A stretch of 64,000 nucleotides of DNA from Planctobacterium marinum (lineage in GTDB: Bacteria > Pseudomonadota > Gammaproteobacteria > Enterobacterales > Alteromonadaceae). The stretch is taken from assembly GCF_020687805.1 (NCBI RefSeq), contig NZ_JAJEWQ010000004.1:62001-126000 (forward strand). Reading direction: 5' to 3'. The notes under the pieces are model-generated. The model did not search any database. It had not been told where the DNA came from and was given only the letters and a program-made list of their open reading frames with translations. Positions 1 through 9,876 of this stretch are shown one piece after another. Position 1 is the first letter of the stretch. Each line of letters starts with the position of its first letter. The translations under genes and the position numbers were made by a program.

Positions 1-119
1 AACTGAAATACGCCGCCAAAGACGAAACCGCCATGAACACCTTCAAGTTTTCTATTCTGCATCTGATGCTGTTGTTCATTGTTTTACTGGTGGATCACTA
101 CTTCAAGTTTGTATTATGA
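1..119 (+). CDS. cyoE: Protoheme IX farnesyltransferase (haem O synthase), C-terminal end only
   Basis: Only the last 38 codons are in the window; the frame opens at base 3 and stops with TGA at 117-119. The piece has a charged loop (KYAAKDETAMNTFK) followed by one hydrophobic membrane segment (FSILHLMLLFIVLLVDHYF), which fits the end of the UbiA-type haem O synthase that farnesylates haem b in the inner membrane. The next gene is a SCO copper protein overlapping by four bases (ATGA), an arrangement usual at the end of cytochrome c oxidase assembly operons. The call rests on this context plus the tail, since the catalytic Asp-rich motifs lie outside the window. Confidence 0.72.
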   Translation, partial: LKYAAKDETAMNTFKFSILHLMLLFIVLLVDHYFKFVL

Positions 120-769
120 AACAACCTGTCTTTTTGGGAAGCATCGCGGTAATCGCGTTAGTCGCTGGTGTCTGGTTAGCGCTGAACATCGCGCCGCCTT
201 CAGTATCTGAACCTGCCTATGCTCAGATGTATCCGGCACCCAGAATGCTGAATGACGGCGAACTGAACGGTCACGACGGTTCCACAATTACGCCGGATTG
301 GTTTAAAGACCAGTGGACTCTGGTGTTTGTGGGCTATACCTGGTGTCCCGATATTTGTCCCACCACCCTGGCTGAACTCAAGCGCATTTACCCTCAGCTG
401 ACTAAGTTAAGCGAACACCCTCCGGTCAAGGTCTTGTTTATCTCTGTCGACCCGGGCAGGGATGATACGGCCAGGTTGAAGCAGTACATTGAATTTTTTA
501 ATCCTGATTTTTATGCCGCCACGGCGGAGCACAAGCAACTATTCCCATTTATTCGCAGCATGGGCATGGCTTACGCTATTGCAGAAAGCACGGATAAACC
601 CGATTACCTGGTGGATCACAGTGCCTCTATGGTGATTGTCAATCCGGATGGACACGTAATTGGGCGATTCAAGCCGGACCATAAGCCCGGCCAGTTGGCC
701 ATCAGTGATGCTCAGCAAATTCTGGCAGATATGCCGCTGATTATGGCCCGTTACCAGGCCAGGGATTAA
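116..769 (+). CDS. SCO1/SenC family copper-binding protein for cytochrome c oxidase assembly
   Basis: A 217-residue membrane-anchored thioredoxin-fold protein. Residues 5-26 form an uncleaved N-terminal anchor, leaving the domain in the periplasm. The copper ligands of the family are visible: C77 and C81 in the motif CPDIC, and H168 in VDHSAS. The protein delivers copper to, or reduces cysteines of, the CuA site of cytochrome oxidase subunit II. The ATG overlaps the stop of the cyoE homologue (ATGA), so the two genes are translationally coupled at the end of a cox operon. The 3' end overlaps the convergent deacetylase gene by four bases. Confidence 0.93.
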   Translation: MKQPVFLGSIAVIALVAGVWLALNIAPPSVSEPAYAQMYPAPRMLNDGELNGHDGSTITPDWFKDQWTLVFVGYTWCPDICPTTLAELKRIYPQLTKLSEHPPVKVLFISVDPGRDDTARLKQYIEFFNPDFYAATAEHKQLFPFIRSMGMAYAIAESTDKPDYLVDHSASMVIVNPDGHVIGRFKPDHKPGQLAISDAQQILADMPLIMARYQARD

Positions 770-1806
770 TCCAGCCAATTACCTTCTGCTGTGGCCACAA
801 ACCAGGGCTGCGAATGCCAGTAGTATCTTCCTGAATGCGTTTTACTGGGCGCAGTGCAATTGACTCTGGAACGGCCTGGCTTAAGTATCTTGTCGGCTGA
901 AATGCTGACCTGATTACCCTGCCACTCAGTGGCGATTTTATCGCCATTGAAATAACAACTAAACAGCGCGGGATTGAAGTCAGAGGTATCGATTTGCATC
1001 TGATATGTTAAGCCAGGTGGCTGATAAAATACCGGGTCGTTGATGGATATTGAGGTTACCGGCATGGCAAGAGACTTCAGTTTGGTTTTCAGCGTTGCCA
1101 GATTACTGTAAATACCAGCCGCCGGATAGCGCGGGATCTCCTGCAGATCCGAAACAAATCCTGCTGCACCGGAGTGTTGTGCAAAGCCAATGATATCTAA
1201 TTCTTTCAGAAGACCTTTCACGTCGGCGTTAAATTCGCCAAAAGGGTAGGCCAGAAACCCCGGGCTATGGCCTATGTGCTGTTTTATTGCCGCTTCGGTA
1301 TCCAGAATATGTTGCCTGGTTTCGGCCAGCCAACCGGGTTGCCTGGCATTTTGCAGCAGGTGGCGGTGATCCCAGTAATGGTTGGCTATGAGTACTCCGT
1401 CTGCGGATAACTGTTTGAGCTCCTCCCAATCCAGATGACTGGGGCCGACACCCACTTCCGAAGGGTTAATAAAAATCGTGTAGGGGAAGCCGTACTTTTT
1501 CAGTATCGGGTGGGCGTTTTCTTTGATATTGCGAAAGCCATCATCAAAGGTAATTGCAACGGCATTGTCCGGAAATGGCTGGCGTTTTATCAGGTTGTTC
1601 ACCAGCTCGTCTAAGCTGATCACCTTGTGGTTTTCGTGCAGATAGGCCATGTGCTGTGAGAACTTTTCCGGGGTAATCGTAGTGGAAGGTGGGGTATCAT
1701 GGCTGACGTGATGATAAAGCAATATACTGGCGTTCTCATTGGCGGACAGGCCGGTCCATTGAAATACACAGAGTAAAAGCATTGCTATTTTACGTTTTAT
1801 GGTCAT
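766..1806 (-). CDS. Secreted polysaccharide deacetylase family protein
   Basis: A 346-residue protein with an N-terminal signal peptide (about residues 1-22). The carbohydrate esterase family 4 (NodB) core follows: ITFDDGF at 85-91 supplies the catalytic Asp pair D88/D89, and H143 and H147 (NHYWDHRH) form the second zinc motif. AYPFGEFN later resembles the family's substrate-groove motif. The last 100 residues lie outside the NodB fold and look like a beta-rich add-on, with two cysteines that could pair. It probably removes N- or O-acetyl groups from an extracellular polysaccharide or peptidoglycan fragment; the substrate cannot be read from the sequence. Convergent with the SCO gene and divergent from the MATE gene. 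Confidence 0.85.
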   Translation of the reverse strand: MTIKRKIAMLLLCVFQWTGLSANENASILLYHHVSHDTPPSTTITPEKFSQHMAYLHENHKVISLDELVNNLIKRQPFPDNAVAITFDDGFRNIKENAHPILKKYGFPYTIFINPSEVGVGPSHLDWEELKQLSADGVLIANHYWDHRHLLQNARQPGWLAETRQHILDTEAAIKQHIGHSPGFLAYPFGEFNADVKGLLKELDIIGFAQHSGAAGFVSDLQEIPRYPAAGIYSNLATLKTKLKSLAMPVTSISINDPVFYQPPGLTYQMQIDTSDFNPALFSCYFNGDKIATEWQGNQVSISADKILKPGRSRVNCTAPSKTHSGRYYWHSQPWFVATAEGNWLD

Positions 1807-1856
1807 TTGTTGTTTCGCCCCTTAATATTCCTGCTCAGAAAAATAAGAGTAACAGT

Positions 1857-3155
1857 TTGACTTTTTATTACGCAATACGTTATTTCACCGCATTGGCGGT
1901 GCCGATGATTATCAGCAACATTTTCACGCCGTTAGTGGGGTTGGTTGATACCGCGATAGTGGGCCATTTACCGGGTACTCACTTTCTGGCAGGCGTTGCG
2001 CTGGGCGGCATCATCATAACCCAACTCATTTGGGTATGCGGCTTTTTGAGAATGTCTTCCACCGGATTAAGCGCTCAGGCATCAGGTCGTGATAACAGCG
2101 AAGAAGCCGCTTCGATACTGAATAACGGTATTTTGCTGGCGTTGCTGCTGGGGGTTTTAATCTGGTTGTTAAGCCCGGTACTGTTTCAACTGGGCGAGTA
2201 TTTTTCCGGCAGCAACCCTCAGGTGGTGTCGGTGGCGCAAGCGTATTTTTACATACGGGTTTTTGCCGCTCCCGTGTCATTGGCAAATCTGGTACTGATG
2301 GGATGGCTGTTGGGGCGTAAACAGCATAGTAAAGTGATGTGGATTCAGTTGATCGCCAATCTGCTGAATATTGTTTTGAGTTTGCTGTTGGCCATCGGTT
2401 TGTCTATGCATGTCACTGGTGTGGCTCTGGCCACTGTGATCAGTGAATGCGTGATACTGGTGTTGTCTCTGTTGTGGATAGCGAAAATATTTCCACAGTG
2501 GCGTCACCATATCTGTCTTTGTCAGAATAAAGTTAAGGCGTTTTTGTCGTTAAATCGCGATGTGTTTCTCAGAAATGTGTTTCTGCAACTCTTCCTGGCG
2601 ATATTTACCTTTATGGGTTTACAGTTGGGCGAGTTAACCGCGGCTACCAATGCTTTGCTCATGCAGTTTTTTGTTTTGATTGCGCTGGGTCTGGATGGCG
2701 TAGCTTATGCTGCCGAAGCGCTGTTTGGCGAAGCGATCGGAAAACAGCAACGCCACAGGGCAAGGCAATGGACGCATATCAGCTTGTTGGTTTCTACCGC
2801 GTTTGCGGTGCTTTACACCGGCATTTTTTGGGGATTTTTCTATGAAATCAGCCAATTACTCACCAATTTAACAACAGTAATTCAGAACCTTCAGGCATTT
2901 AAAGTCTATATTGTATTGTTGCCTCTTATCGCGCACTGGAGTTTTTTGTTGGATGGCTTATACGTGGGTATGACCAGGGCAAAACCAATGTTTGTTACTA
3001 TGGTGATCAGCGTAGTGTTGGCCATCTGTTGGCAGCTACTGCACCTGGACGCGATGAGCGCCACCGTGCTATGGCAAAGTTTCATGATTTTTTTACTGGC
3101 ACGAGGACTGTTGTTAGGGACGCATTTTTACTACCGGATTTATCGCCCATCGTAA
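1857..3155 (+). CDS. dinF: MATE family efflux transporter, DinF-like
   Basis: A polytopic inner-membrane protein of 432 residues with about 12 hydrophobic segments. It carries phrases shared with E. coli DinF: VDTAIVGHL in the first helix, FLRMSSTGLSAQA, LANLVLMGWLLG, and the NRDVFLRN / LDGVAYAAEALFG region of the second half. MATE proteins export cationic drugs or metabolites using Na+ or H+. The frame is open from a TTG at 1782, but that would overlap the divergent deacetylase gene. The TTG at 1857 has AAGAG seven bases upstream and matches the family's start, so it is preferred. No LexA box is seen upstream, unlike the SOS-linked dinF of enterics. Confidence 0.85.
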   Translation: MTFYYAIRYFTALAVPMIISNIFTPLVGLVDTAIVGHLPGTHFLAGVALGGIIITQLIWVCGFLRMSSTGLSAQASGRDNSEEAASILNNGILLALLLGVLIWLLSPVLFQLGEYFSGSNPQVVSVAQAYFYIRVFAAPVSLANLVLMGWLLGRKQHSKVMWIQLIANLLNIVLSLLLAIGLSMHVTGVALATVISECVILVLSLLWIAKIFPQWRHHICLCQNKVKAFLSLNRDVFLRNVFLQLFLAIFTFMGLQLGELTAATNALLMQFFVLIALGLDGVAYAAEALFGEAIGKQQRHRARQWTHISLLVSTAFAVLYTGIFWGFFYEISQLLTNLTTVIQNLQAFKVYIVLLPLIAHWSFLLDGLYVGMTRAKPMFVTMVISVVLAICWQLLHLDAMSATVLWQSFMIFLLARGLLLGTHFYYRIYRPS

Positions 3156-3216
3156 CAGTCAGGTGCCTGTGTTGAGCTGAACTAAGCCTTTGCCAGACAC
3201 ACAGGTGTCGGCGACG

Positions 3217-3245
3217 TTGCAAGAATGTAAGTACTGTTCTTTACT
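3217..3245 (+). promoter_or_regulatory. Possible sigma-70 promoter for the signalling cluster
   Basis: TTGCAA at 3217-3222 and TTTACT at 3240-3245 are separated by 17 bases and end 35 bases before the GTG start at 3281. The -35 is a fair match and the -10 is weak (4 of 6). It is the best candidate in the 125-base gap; no alternative-sigma motif was seen. Confidence 0.27.
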
Positions 3246-3280
3246 TCATAACAGGACAGCAAGGACCAGAGGATATCACT

Positions 3281-6200
3281 GTGCTATCAGAGCTTGAACA
3301 ACTGGAAGAATTTACAAAGCTAAGTGGTGATCTGTTTCTCACCCAGGTCAGGGATGCGCAACAAAATCTGTATTGGCTAAAACAGGCCAAAGGAGCAGTG
3401 TCTGTTACCCATCATCCTATAGAAATCGAAACCACACAGTCACACGCTTTACCTGATGAGGCCATCGCGCCGGCCAGACGATTTACTGAGGGAGAGGATG
3501 TTTTCGCGCTTTACCCCGCAGTGTCAGGTAGTGTGACCTTTGCACAGCTTCTGGAGCAACACACCTGGAATACTGAAGACAAGCTAAGATTAAGTCTTGC
3601 CCTGACTGAGTTTTTAACCAGTCTCCATCACCATAACCTGATTTGCGGTTACGTCGACCCGGATACGCTGATCGTGGATGAAACAACATGGGGGGTGACA
3701 ACAATCAGTAGCTGGCACCTGCTCAATGCAGCGGCCCTGAATAATACTATTTTGGAGACGTTGAAAAACCATGCCAACCTGTTGACGGTATCTCCTGAAA
3801 TCACCGGGCGTACTGAAAGGCTCCCGGATGTTTCGTCAGACTTGTACTCTCTGGGCACAATTTTCTATCGCATTTTTTTGGGGGAATACCCTTACCAGTA
3901 TTCTGATCCGCTGACTATGATCCATGCCCACATTGCCCGGCCTGTTGAGTTTGACCCGGGCAAGGTGTTTGCGATACCTGAAATGATATTAACTATTATC
4001 AGCAAATTGCTAAACAAGGCACCGGAGAGCCGTTACCGTGATGCCCGGACATTGCAACAGGATCTGCAGGAGTGTTTAAATCAATGGCGGGAAAATGGCG
4101 ATATTGCGCCTTTTACCATTGCCCGCTCTGACAAAAGTACGGCGTTGTTGTTCCCACAGTTCCTGTACGGCAGAGAGTCTGAGCTGGAACGGCTCAATGA
4201 TTGGTATGGGGCGCTGTTAAAAAGCCAGCAGATACGCTGTGTTGTGGTGAGTGGCAAAGAGGGCGTGGGCAAATCAGCACTGGTGGAGGAGTTTATCTCC
4301 CGGATCACCGACGCGGGCAGTGCCTATGGGCTGGCAGCCGCAGAAAAAGTCACCAGCGCCTGGCAACAGTCGGCAATTCATCGGGTGACAAATAACCTAC
4401 TGGAAAAATCCCTCTTGCTCGGTGACGAGCATTTGTCCCTGCTGCGCCAACAACTGTCAACCTTACCCGACGACACACTTCAACCACTTTTGACTCTGTT
4501 TCCCAGTTTGCAGGTCATTTTAATGCAGGACGCTGAACCGCTGACCGAGGTTGCTGGCCAGTTTGATAAAAAAGTCATGGAACTGTTGTTTTGCCTGTCT
4601 GAGGTGATGCACGGCATGATGCTCATTTTTGAAGATGCACAATGGCTGGACAGTATCAGTGAAGACCTCCTGACTGACGTCCTGCGAGCGGCACGCAAAG
4701 GACGTTTTGGGGTGCTGTTGTTGTACAGAGAACCAGAGACGAGCTGCGCTTCGGCCACCCCCTTTTGTACTGAACTGCAGAAGCCTGATTCTGAATTACT
4801 ACAGGTTCCGTTACATCCCTTAACTGCGGAAGCAGCTAAAAACCTGGTTGAAGACACATTCTGGGAGACCAATTTTAGTCTCGAAGAGCTGGCCGACAGG
4901 GTATTTCAAAAAACACAGGGAAACCCCTATTTCGTTAAAGTGTTTTTGCAGCAGCTGGTCGACGATGGCGCTATTTTTGAGGACGAAGAGCACATCTGGA
5001 ATTGGGACCTGGACAAGATCAACGCGTCTCATATTACCGAGAATGTTGCGGATATTGCGATCACCGGATTGTCACAGTGGTCACCGCAGCAGTGTTTTAT
5101 TCTTAAAGCCGCTTCTTTTTTCTCGGGTCAGATTGACATGGACATCCTGCTCGCCATCAGCGAGTTGAGTAACCGGGCAATTGGAGCCTTTACTGAGGAA
5201 CTGATTGCCCAGGGTATCTGGCGTAACACTGAAAGCGACGATGGTACAGTTCAATATCAATTCTCCCATTTCAAAATTCAGATGGCCGCCCGACAACTGG
5301 AAACGGAGCATGACGAAGCAATGTTCCGAAATTTGCTGACCAAAACCTACCTCAGGATAAAGTCCAAAGCGTGGCTGCGTGACAACGTATTAAACTGGAT
5401 TGACCTTGTCCCCGATAATCCGGTTAACGAGGGCCTGGCAGATGGTGCTGAATTTATCGATTATTGCTGGCAGGCAGCCAGTCAGGTAACAGATGACGAG
5501 CGTCGTTTGGGATATCAGTTACAGGGTATAAATGCGCTGAACCCTGACATCTGGCACAAACAATATACACGCTGTTTTGGTTTGTTTGACGAGGCGATAA
5601 CACACCTGCTGTTAAAAGAGGACAGTACGCAGGTGGCGCATTTGCTTAACCTGTTAACACAGTTCCGTCTGAATTCGGCTGACAAGTTAAAAGCGGTACT
5701 CTGGCAGGTGCACAACCTCACGTTGCAGGCACAGTATCAACAGGCATTCAACACTGGATTGACGGTTGTCGGGGCGATATTCCCGGAGGTTGATTTAGAC
5801 AATATAAAACAGACGTATTTGCAATGTGAAGCAGACTATCCAACCTCGGCTATCATTGACCTAGCACATCGCCCCTTTTGCGATGAATCGCTGCATTTAC
5901 ACCATTGCCAGCTATTGTCGCTGTTGATAAACGCGGCGAAGGAATTGTCAATTGTGCCATTGATGCAGGTGCTGGCGGTTGCCATTAAACTGTCATTACT
6001 CCGGGGAAATTCGACCTATGCGGCACAATTTTTTGCACAGCATGCACTTATTTTAGCCAGGGTTTATCAGCAGTATGAGTCAGCATTTGCCTTTGTGAAC
6101 GTGGCACAAACGCTGGCACAAAAAAATACGGAAAATAACCGCAGGCAAGCAGAAATCAGCTATTTAAATTATGCCTTTGTTGCTCCCTGGAGCTTACCGC

Positions 6201-9200
6201 TACTTCACTGTCGCGAGGCGTTGCAGGAGTTGGGCGCTGATAGCTTTGAGCAGGACCAGGGGAGTGTTATTTCGCAGAGTATGCTGTGTAATGCGGTTTA
6301 CTCAATATTCACTGACAGCGCGTTAGATAAACCAGCGCAGTTGTTTGAATCGCTCGCGGCTTTGCTACAGGAGCAAAATCTGGACGCTGTATCCACGGGA
6401 GCGGCACCCTGGCTGGAATTGTTGCGATACCTGAAAGATCCATCACCGGATAGCCCGGACGTAAAGTCGACTGACGAGAAAATAGGTAATACCGCTAACC
6501 TGCAAACCCACATGGTTACCCTTGGCTGGCATTTTACCCGGCTATTGCAGGCCTATTGGGATAATGATGCGGTGGCAGCAGTCAACTATGCAACTCACTG
6601 GCGAGAGGTGAGTGAGGATTTACTGTGTGTGCCCTGGTTGGTGGATTATATCGCGTTGTCGGGACTGGTATTGCTGCGACAGCCCACAAAGAGAACAACC
6701 GAAACTGAGCTGCAAAGTATCGAAAAGCAATTAGCCACCTGGTCAGCCCTGAATCCCGATAATTTTCTGACTCAGTATCAGTTGTTTTGCGCAGAATGGC
6801 GGGCCAGTCAAGGTGAAAAAGACGCCTGGTGGCATTATCGTCAGGCGATTCAACAGGCACAGCGGCAAGGACAGTGTCTTTGGTTAGGCCTGGCCAGAGA
6901 AGCTTATGCCAGTTACTGGCTGGCTATGGATGATGAGGTACAGGGGTTTGGCCAACTCCAGGCTGCATTGTCCTGCTACCGGCAGTGGCAAGCTCATGGC
7001 AGAGTGGCACAACTATCAGGCGAATATCCGCAACTCAGTGATCAGCCGGAACTCCCCACCGGGCAGCCGCTTCCTGCAGCAAAGTCCGAAAAAAACCTCG
7101 ATTTAATGTCGGTGCTGAAGGCGTCAGAAACCCTGAGTGGCTCCATCGATTTGAACGCGTTTCTGATCCGAATGATGACCATTATTGTGGAAAATGCCGG
7201 CGCACAGCAGGGCTGTATATTGTTTCAGGAAGACGACAGTTTCCAGGTTCAGGGAGCGTACCCTAAACCTCTGACGCTGGAACAGGTACCACAAACCTTG
7301 CTCAACTACGTGGCCAGAACAAAATTACCTTATGTGGTGGATGATAGTGCTACAGAGCCTAAGCTAACGGCAGCGAATCGCAGTTTACGTCTTTTGCCGC
7401 GCTCCATGTTGTTTATTCCGCTTATTGTAGCGGGTAAATTACGCGGCGTGCTCTATTTGGAGCACAGCGATTTTACCGGGTTTTTCACCTCTGACAGAAT
7501 TGATGTACTGCAATTACTGGCCAATCAGACCGCTATCCTGTTTGACAATGCCAGCCTAAATCAACAACTGCTTATCAATAATCGCGACCTGGAGCGCAAA
7601 GTTGATGAGCGCACCATTGAACTGGCTGATGCAAAATTAAAAGCTGAAGAAGCCACGGCCGCCAAATCTAACTTTTTGGCGAATATGAGCCACGAAATTC
7701 GCACCCCAATGAATGCGGTAATCGGCCTGTCGAAGTTAGCGCTCAGAAAACAGATAAATCCGGAGCAACGAGATTATCTGGAAAAAATACAAAGTTCTTC
7801 TGAGTCGCTTCTGACGTTGATCAACGACATTCTGGATTTTTCAAAAATTGAAGCGCAAAAACTCACCCTGGAAACCATACCTTTTAGTCTGGAAAAATCG
7901 CTTCGGCGGGTGGTTAATCTCAATAATCACAAAATGCACGAACAGCACCTGGAGTTTGTTTTGTCGGTGGATAGCCGAATCCCGGACAGTTTAATCGGTG
8001 ATCCGCTGCGCATTGAGCAAATTATTATTAATCTGGTGAGCAACGCAATCAAGTTTACCCGACAGGGGTATGTGCATTTAAACGTCGCCAGGGTGTCGCA
8101 ACAGGGTGAGACTTTGGTTCTGGAGTTTAGTGTCAAGGACAGTGGCATCGGCATGAGTGAAGAGCAAACCCGACGCCTGTTTAAATCCTTTAGTCAGGCA
8201 GACAACAGCGTTACCCGTCAATATGGGGGAACGGGGCTTGGTCTGGCGATCTGTAAGCAGCTCTGTGAACTGATGCACGGCTTTATTGCGGTAAAAAGTG
8301 AACCGGGTATGGGGTCAGAGTTTACGTTTACCATCCAGTTGCAGGTGGCAGCCGGAGATTTGGCCCCGGCCAGTCACACGGATGTGTCGGATTTACATGC
8401 GCTGGTGGTGGATGATATGGAAGTTGCACGCGCAGTCATGAGCGATGCCCTGGATGCCCTGGGCATAAAGTCTGATACTGTCTCCAGTGGTGAAGAAGCA
8501 CTGCAACTGGTCAGCAAAGCAGAAAAAAGACAGCAACCCTACGACATCATCCTGATGGATTGGAAAATGCCCGGTATGGACGGTATCACAGCATCCAGGA
8601 AAATCAGGGAGCATATCAGCGGAAAAATACCTCATATCCTGATGATCACCTCCTATGATAAGGAAGCATTGAAAGCAATTGATGTTGATAACATTATCGA
8701 CCGATACATTGAAAAACCGGTGAATCCGACGGATCTAATCGACGCCATTCAACAGTCATTGGGTGCCAATAGTCGTGATGACGCGGCTCTGTCCGCCAGT
8801 GAGCAGATACCTGACTTCAGTCACGCCAGCGTGTTATTAGCCGAAGACAATGAGCTGAATCAACAGGTTGCTTTGGAGTTTTTACAGGAAACCGGCATTC
8901 AGGTGGATTTAGTTCAGGATGGTCAGCAGGCAATCAATGCCGTTAAACAAAAGCAGTATGACCTGATTTTGATGGATATTCAGATGCCGGAAATCGATGG
9001 TCTGGAAGCCACAAAACGGATCCGGCAATTTAATTCGGACATCCCAATTTTAGCCATGACCGCCCATGCAATGGCAGGAGACAAAGAGCGCAGTCTGGCG
9101 GCAGGCATGAATGCGCACATCGCAAAACCTATCAACCCGGTGGAGCTGTACTCAGTGATGAGTGAGTTTATCACCGGTAGTGACATAAAAACCGTGCGTG

Positions 9201-9853
9201 CGAGCGCGCCCCTGGAGCACCAGGATACGGGTCAGTCGGAAAACGAAAAGTATGCGTTGGCGCTGTTCAGAGAAATTACTGCGCTGGACCTGGACACTGC
9301 GTTAGAGCGTATTCAGGGGCGCAGCAAACTGTATTGTAACCTGGTGCAGGATTTTGTCCGGGATTATGACGGCGTCGATGAGCAACTGATGGCACACTTC
9401 GCCGCCTCCGAGCGACAGAAAATTTATCGCATTGTCCACTCCCTGAAATCCAACATAGCCTACATTGGGGGATTCAGGCTGTCTCACCGATTGGCTATGA
9501 TCGAGCCGCGAATTCGGGAAGGGGACGATTTTATTCTGGAACTTGAAAGGGTGATGGCAGAAGTGATGGAGCTGCACAAGGGGTTAGCAGAAAAGCTTCA
9601 GCAGGTAGACTTGCATGCCGCGAACTTTTACAGTGAAAATAACAAAGAGGGCAGTTTTTATCCCGAGTCAATGCTACCCTTATTAAAAGCATCGGACTTT
9701 TCTGTCGAGGCTAAAATTAAGCAACTACACCAGCAATGCAGTACTGAAGCAGAGCGTCAAATGTTGCATAACATTGATGCACTGATTGCTGAAATGGAAT
9801 TTGAGGAAGCGGCTGACTTTTTACAAGTGTGGCTGCGGGAAAATAAACGTTAA
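3281..9853 (+). CDS. Giant hybrid histidine kinase: pseudokinase, AAA ATPase, GAF, HisKA, HATPase, two receivers, Hpt
   Basis: A 2190-residue soluble protein starting at GTG with AGAGGA eight bases upstream. Order: protein-kinase-like fold (1-270), AAA ATPase with Walker A GKEGVGKS at 325-332 and acidic Walker B around E451-D452, a long helical TPR/MalT-like stretch (about 600-1270), GAF (1280-1425), HisKA with phospho-acceptor H1471, HATPase (N box, GIGMS, GGTGLGLAI), receiver 1 with D1760, receiver 2 with D1899, and a histidine phosphotransfer domain with H2053. The kinase-like domain lacks catalytic residues: the HRD position reads CGY (Y124) and the DFG position reads ISSW. It probably binds a ligand or partner and gates the ATPase. 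No membrane segment is seen, so sensing is cytoplasmic. The signal is unknown. First gene of a likely three-gene operon. Confidence 0.9.
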   Translation: MLSELEQLEEFTKLSGDLFLTQVRDAQQNLYWLKQAKGAVSVTHHPIEIETTQSHALPDEAIAPARRFTEGEDVFALYPAVSGSVTFAQLLEQHTWNTEDKLRLSLALTEFLTSLHHHNLICGYVDPDTLIVDETTWGVTTISSWHLLNAAALNNTILETLKNHANLLTVSPEITGRTERLPDVSSDLYSLGTIFYRIFLGEYPYQYSDPLTMIHAHIARPVEFDPGKVFAIPEMILTIISKLLNKAPESRYRDARTLQQDLQECLNQWRENGDIAPFTIARSDKSTALLFPQFLYGRESELERLNDWYGALLKSQQIRCVVVSGKEGVGKSALVEEFISRITDAGSAYGLAAAEKVTSAWQQSAIHRVTNNLLEKSLLLGDEHLSLLRQQLSTLPDDTLQPLLTLFPSLQVILMQDAEPLTEVAGQFDKKVMELLFCLSEVMHGMMLIFEDAQWLDSISEDLLTDVLRAARKGRFGVLLLYREPETSCASATPFCTELQKPDSELLQVPLHPLTAEAAKNLVEDTFWETNFSLEELADRVFQKTQGNPYFVKVFLQQLVDDGAIFEDEEHIWNWDLDKINASHITENVADIAITGLSQWSPQQCFILKAASFFSGQIDMDILLAISELSNRAIGAFTEELIAQGIWRNTESDDGTVQYQFSHFKIQMAARQLETEHDEAMFRNLLTKTYLRIKSKAWLRDNVLNWIDLVPDNPVNEGLADGAEFIDYCWQAASQVTDDERRLGYQLQGINALNPDIWHKQYTRCFGLFDEAITHLLLKEDSTQVAHLLNLLTQFRLNSADKLKAVLWQVHNLTLQAQYQQAFNTGLTVVGAIFPEVDLDNIKQTYLQCEADYPTSAIIDLAHRPFCDESLHLHHCQLLSLLINAAKELSIVPLMQVLAVAIKLSLLRGNSTYAAQFFAQHALILARVYQQYESAFAFVNVAQTLAQKNTENNRRQAEISYLNYAFVAPWSLPLLHCREALQELGADSFEQDQGSVISQSMLCNAVYSIFTDSALDKPAQLFESLAALLQEQNLDAVSTGAAPWLELLRYLKDPSPDSPDVKSTDEKIGNTANLQTHMVTLGWHFTRLLQAYWDNDAVAAVNYATHWREVSEDLLCVPWLVDYIALSGLVLLRQPTKRTTETELQSIEKQLATWSALNPDNFLTQYQLFCAEWRASQGEKDAWWHYRQAIQQAQRQGQCLWLGLAREAYASYWLAMDDEVQGFGQLQAALSCYRQWQAHGRVAQLSGEYPQLSDQPELPTGQPLPAAKSEKNLDLMSVLKASETLSGSIDLNAFLIRMMTIIVENAGAQQGCILFQEDDSFQVQGAYPKPLTLEQVPQTLLNYVARTKLPYVVDDSATEPKLTAANRSLRLLPRSMLFIPLIVAGKLRGVLYLEHSDFTGFFTSDRIDVLQLLANQTAILFDNASLNQQLLINNRDLERKVDERTIELADAKLKAEEATAAKSNFLANMSHEIRTPMNAVIGLSKLALRKQINPEQRDYLEKIQSSSESLLTLINDILDFSKIEAQKLTLETIPFSLEKSLRRVVNLNNHKMHEQHLEFVLSVDSRIPDSLIGDPLRIEQIIINLVSNAIKFTRQGYVHLNVARVSQQGETLVLEFSVKDSGIGMSEEQTRRLFKSFSQADNSVTRQYGGTGLGLAICKQLCELMHGFIAVKSEPGMGSEFTFTIQLQVAAGDLAPASHTDVSDLHALVVDDMEVARAVMSDALDALGIKSDTVSSGEEALQLVSKAEKRQQPYDIILMDWKMPGMDGITASRKIREHISGKIPHILMITSYDKEALKAIDVDNIIDRYIEKPVNPTDLIDAIQQSLGANSRDDAALSASEQIPDFSHASVLLAEDNELNQQVALEFLQETGIQVDLVQDGQQAINAVKQKQYDLILMDIQMPEIDGLEATKRIRQFNSDIPILAMTAHAMAGDKERSLAAGMNAHIAKPINPVELYSVMSEFITGSDIKTVRASAPLEHQDTGQSENEKYALALFREITALDLDTALERIQGRSKLYCNLVQDFVRDYDGVDEQLMAHFAASERQKIYRIVHSLKSNIAYIGGFRLSHRLAMIEPRIREGDDFILELERVMAEVMELHKGLAEKLQQVDLHAANFYSENNKEGSFYPESMLPLLKASDFSVEAKIKQLHQQCSTEAERQMLHNIDALIAEMEFEEAADFLQVWLRENKR

Positions 9854-9876
9854 CGGACTGTAGAGCCAGAAAATAT

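Noticed and set aside
1782-1856. Upstream extension of the MATE protein to a TTG at 1782
   Set aside because: It would overlap the divergent deacetylase gene, has no ribosome site, and adds residues outside the family alignment.
3156-3216. GGTGCCTGTGTTG and CACACAGGTGTC as a possible terminator after the MATE gene
   Set aside because: Pairing is imperfect, there are alternative foldings, and no T-run follows.
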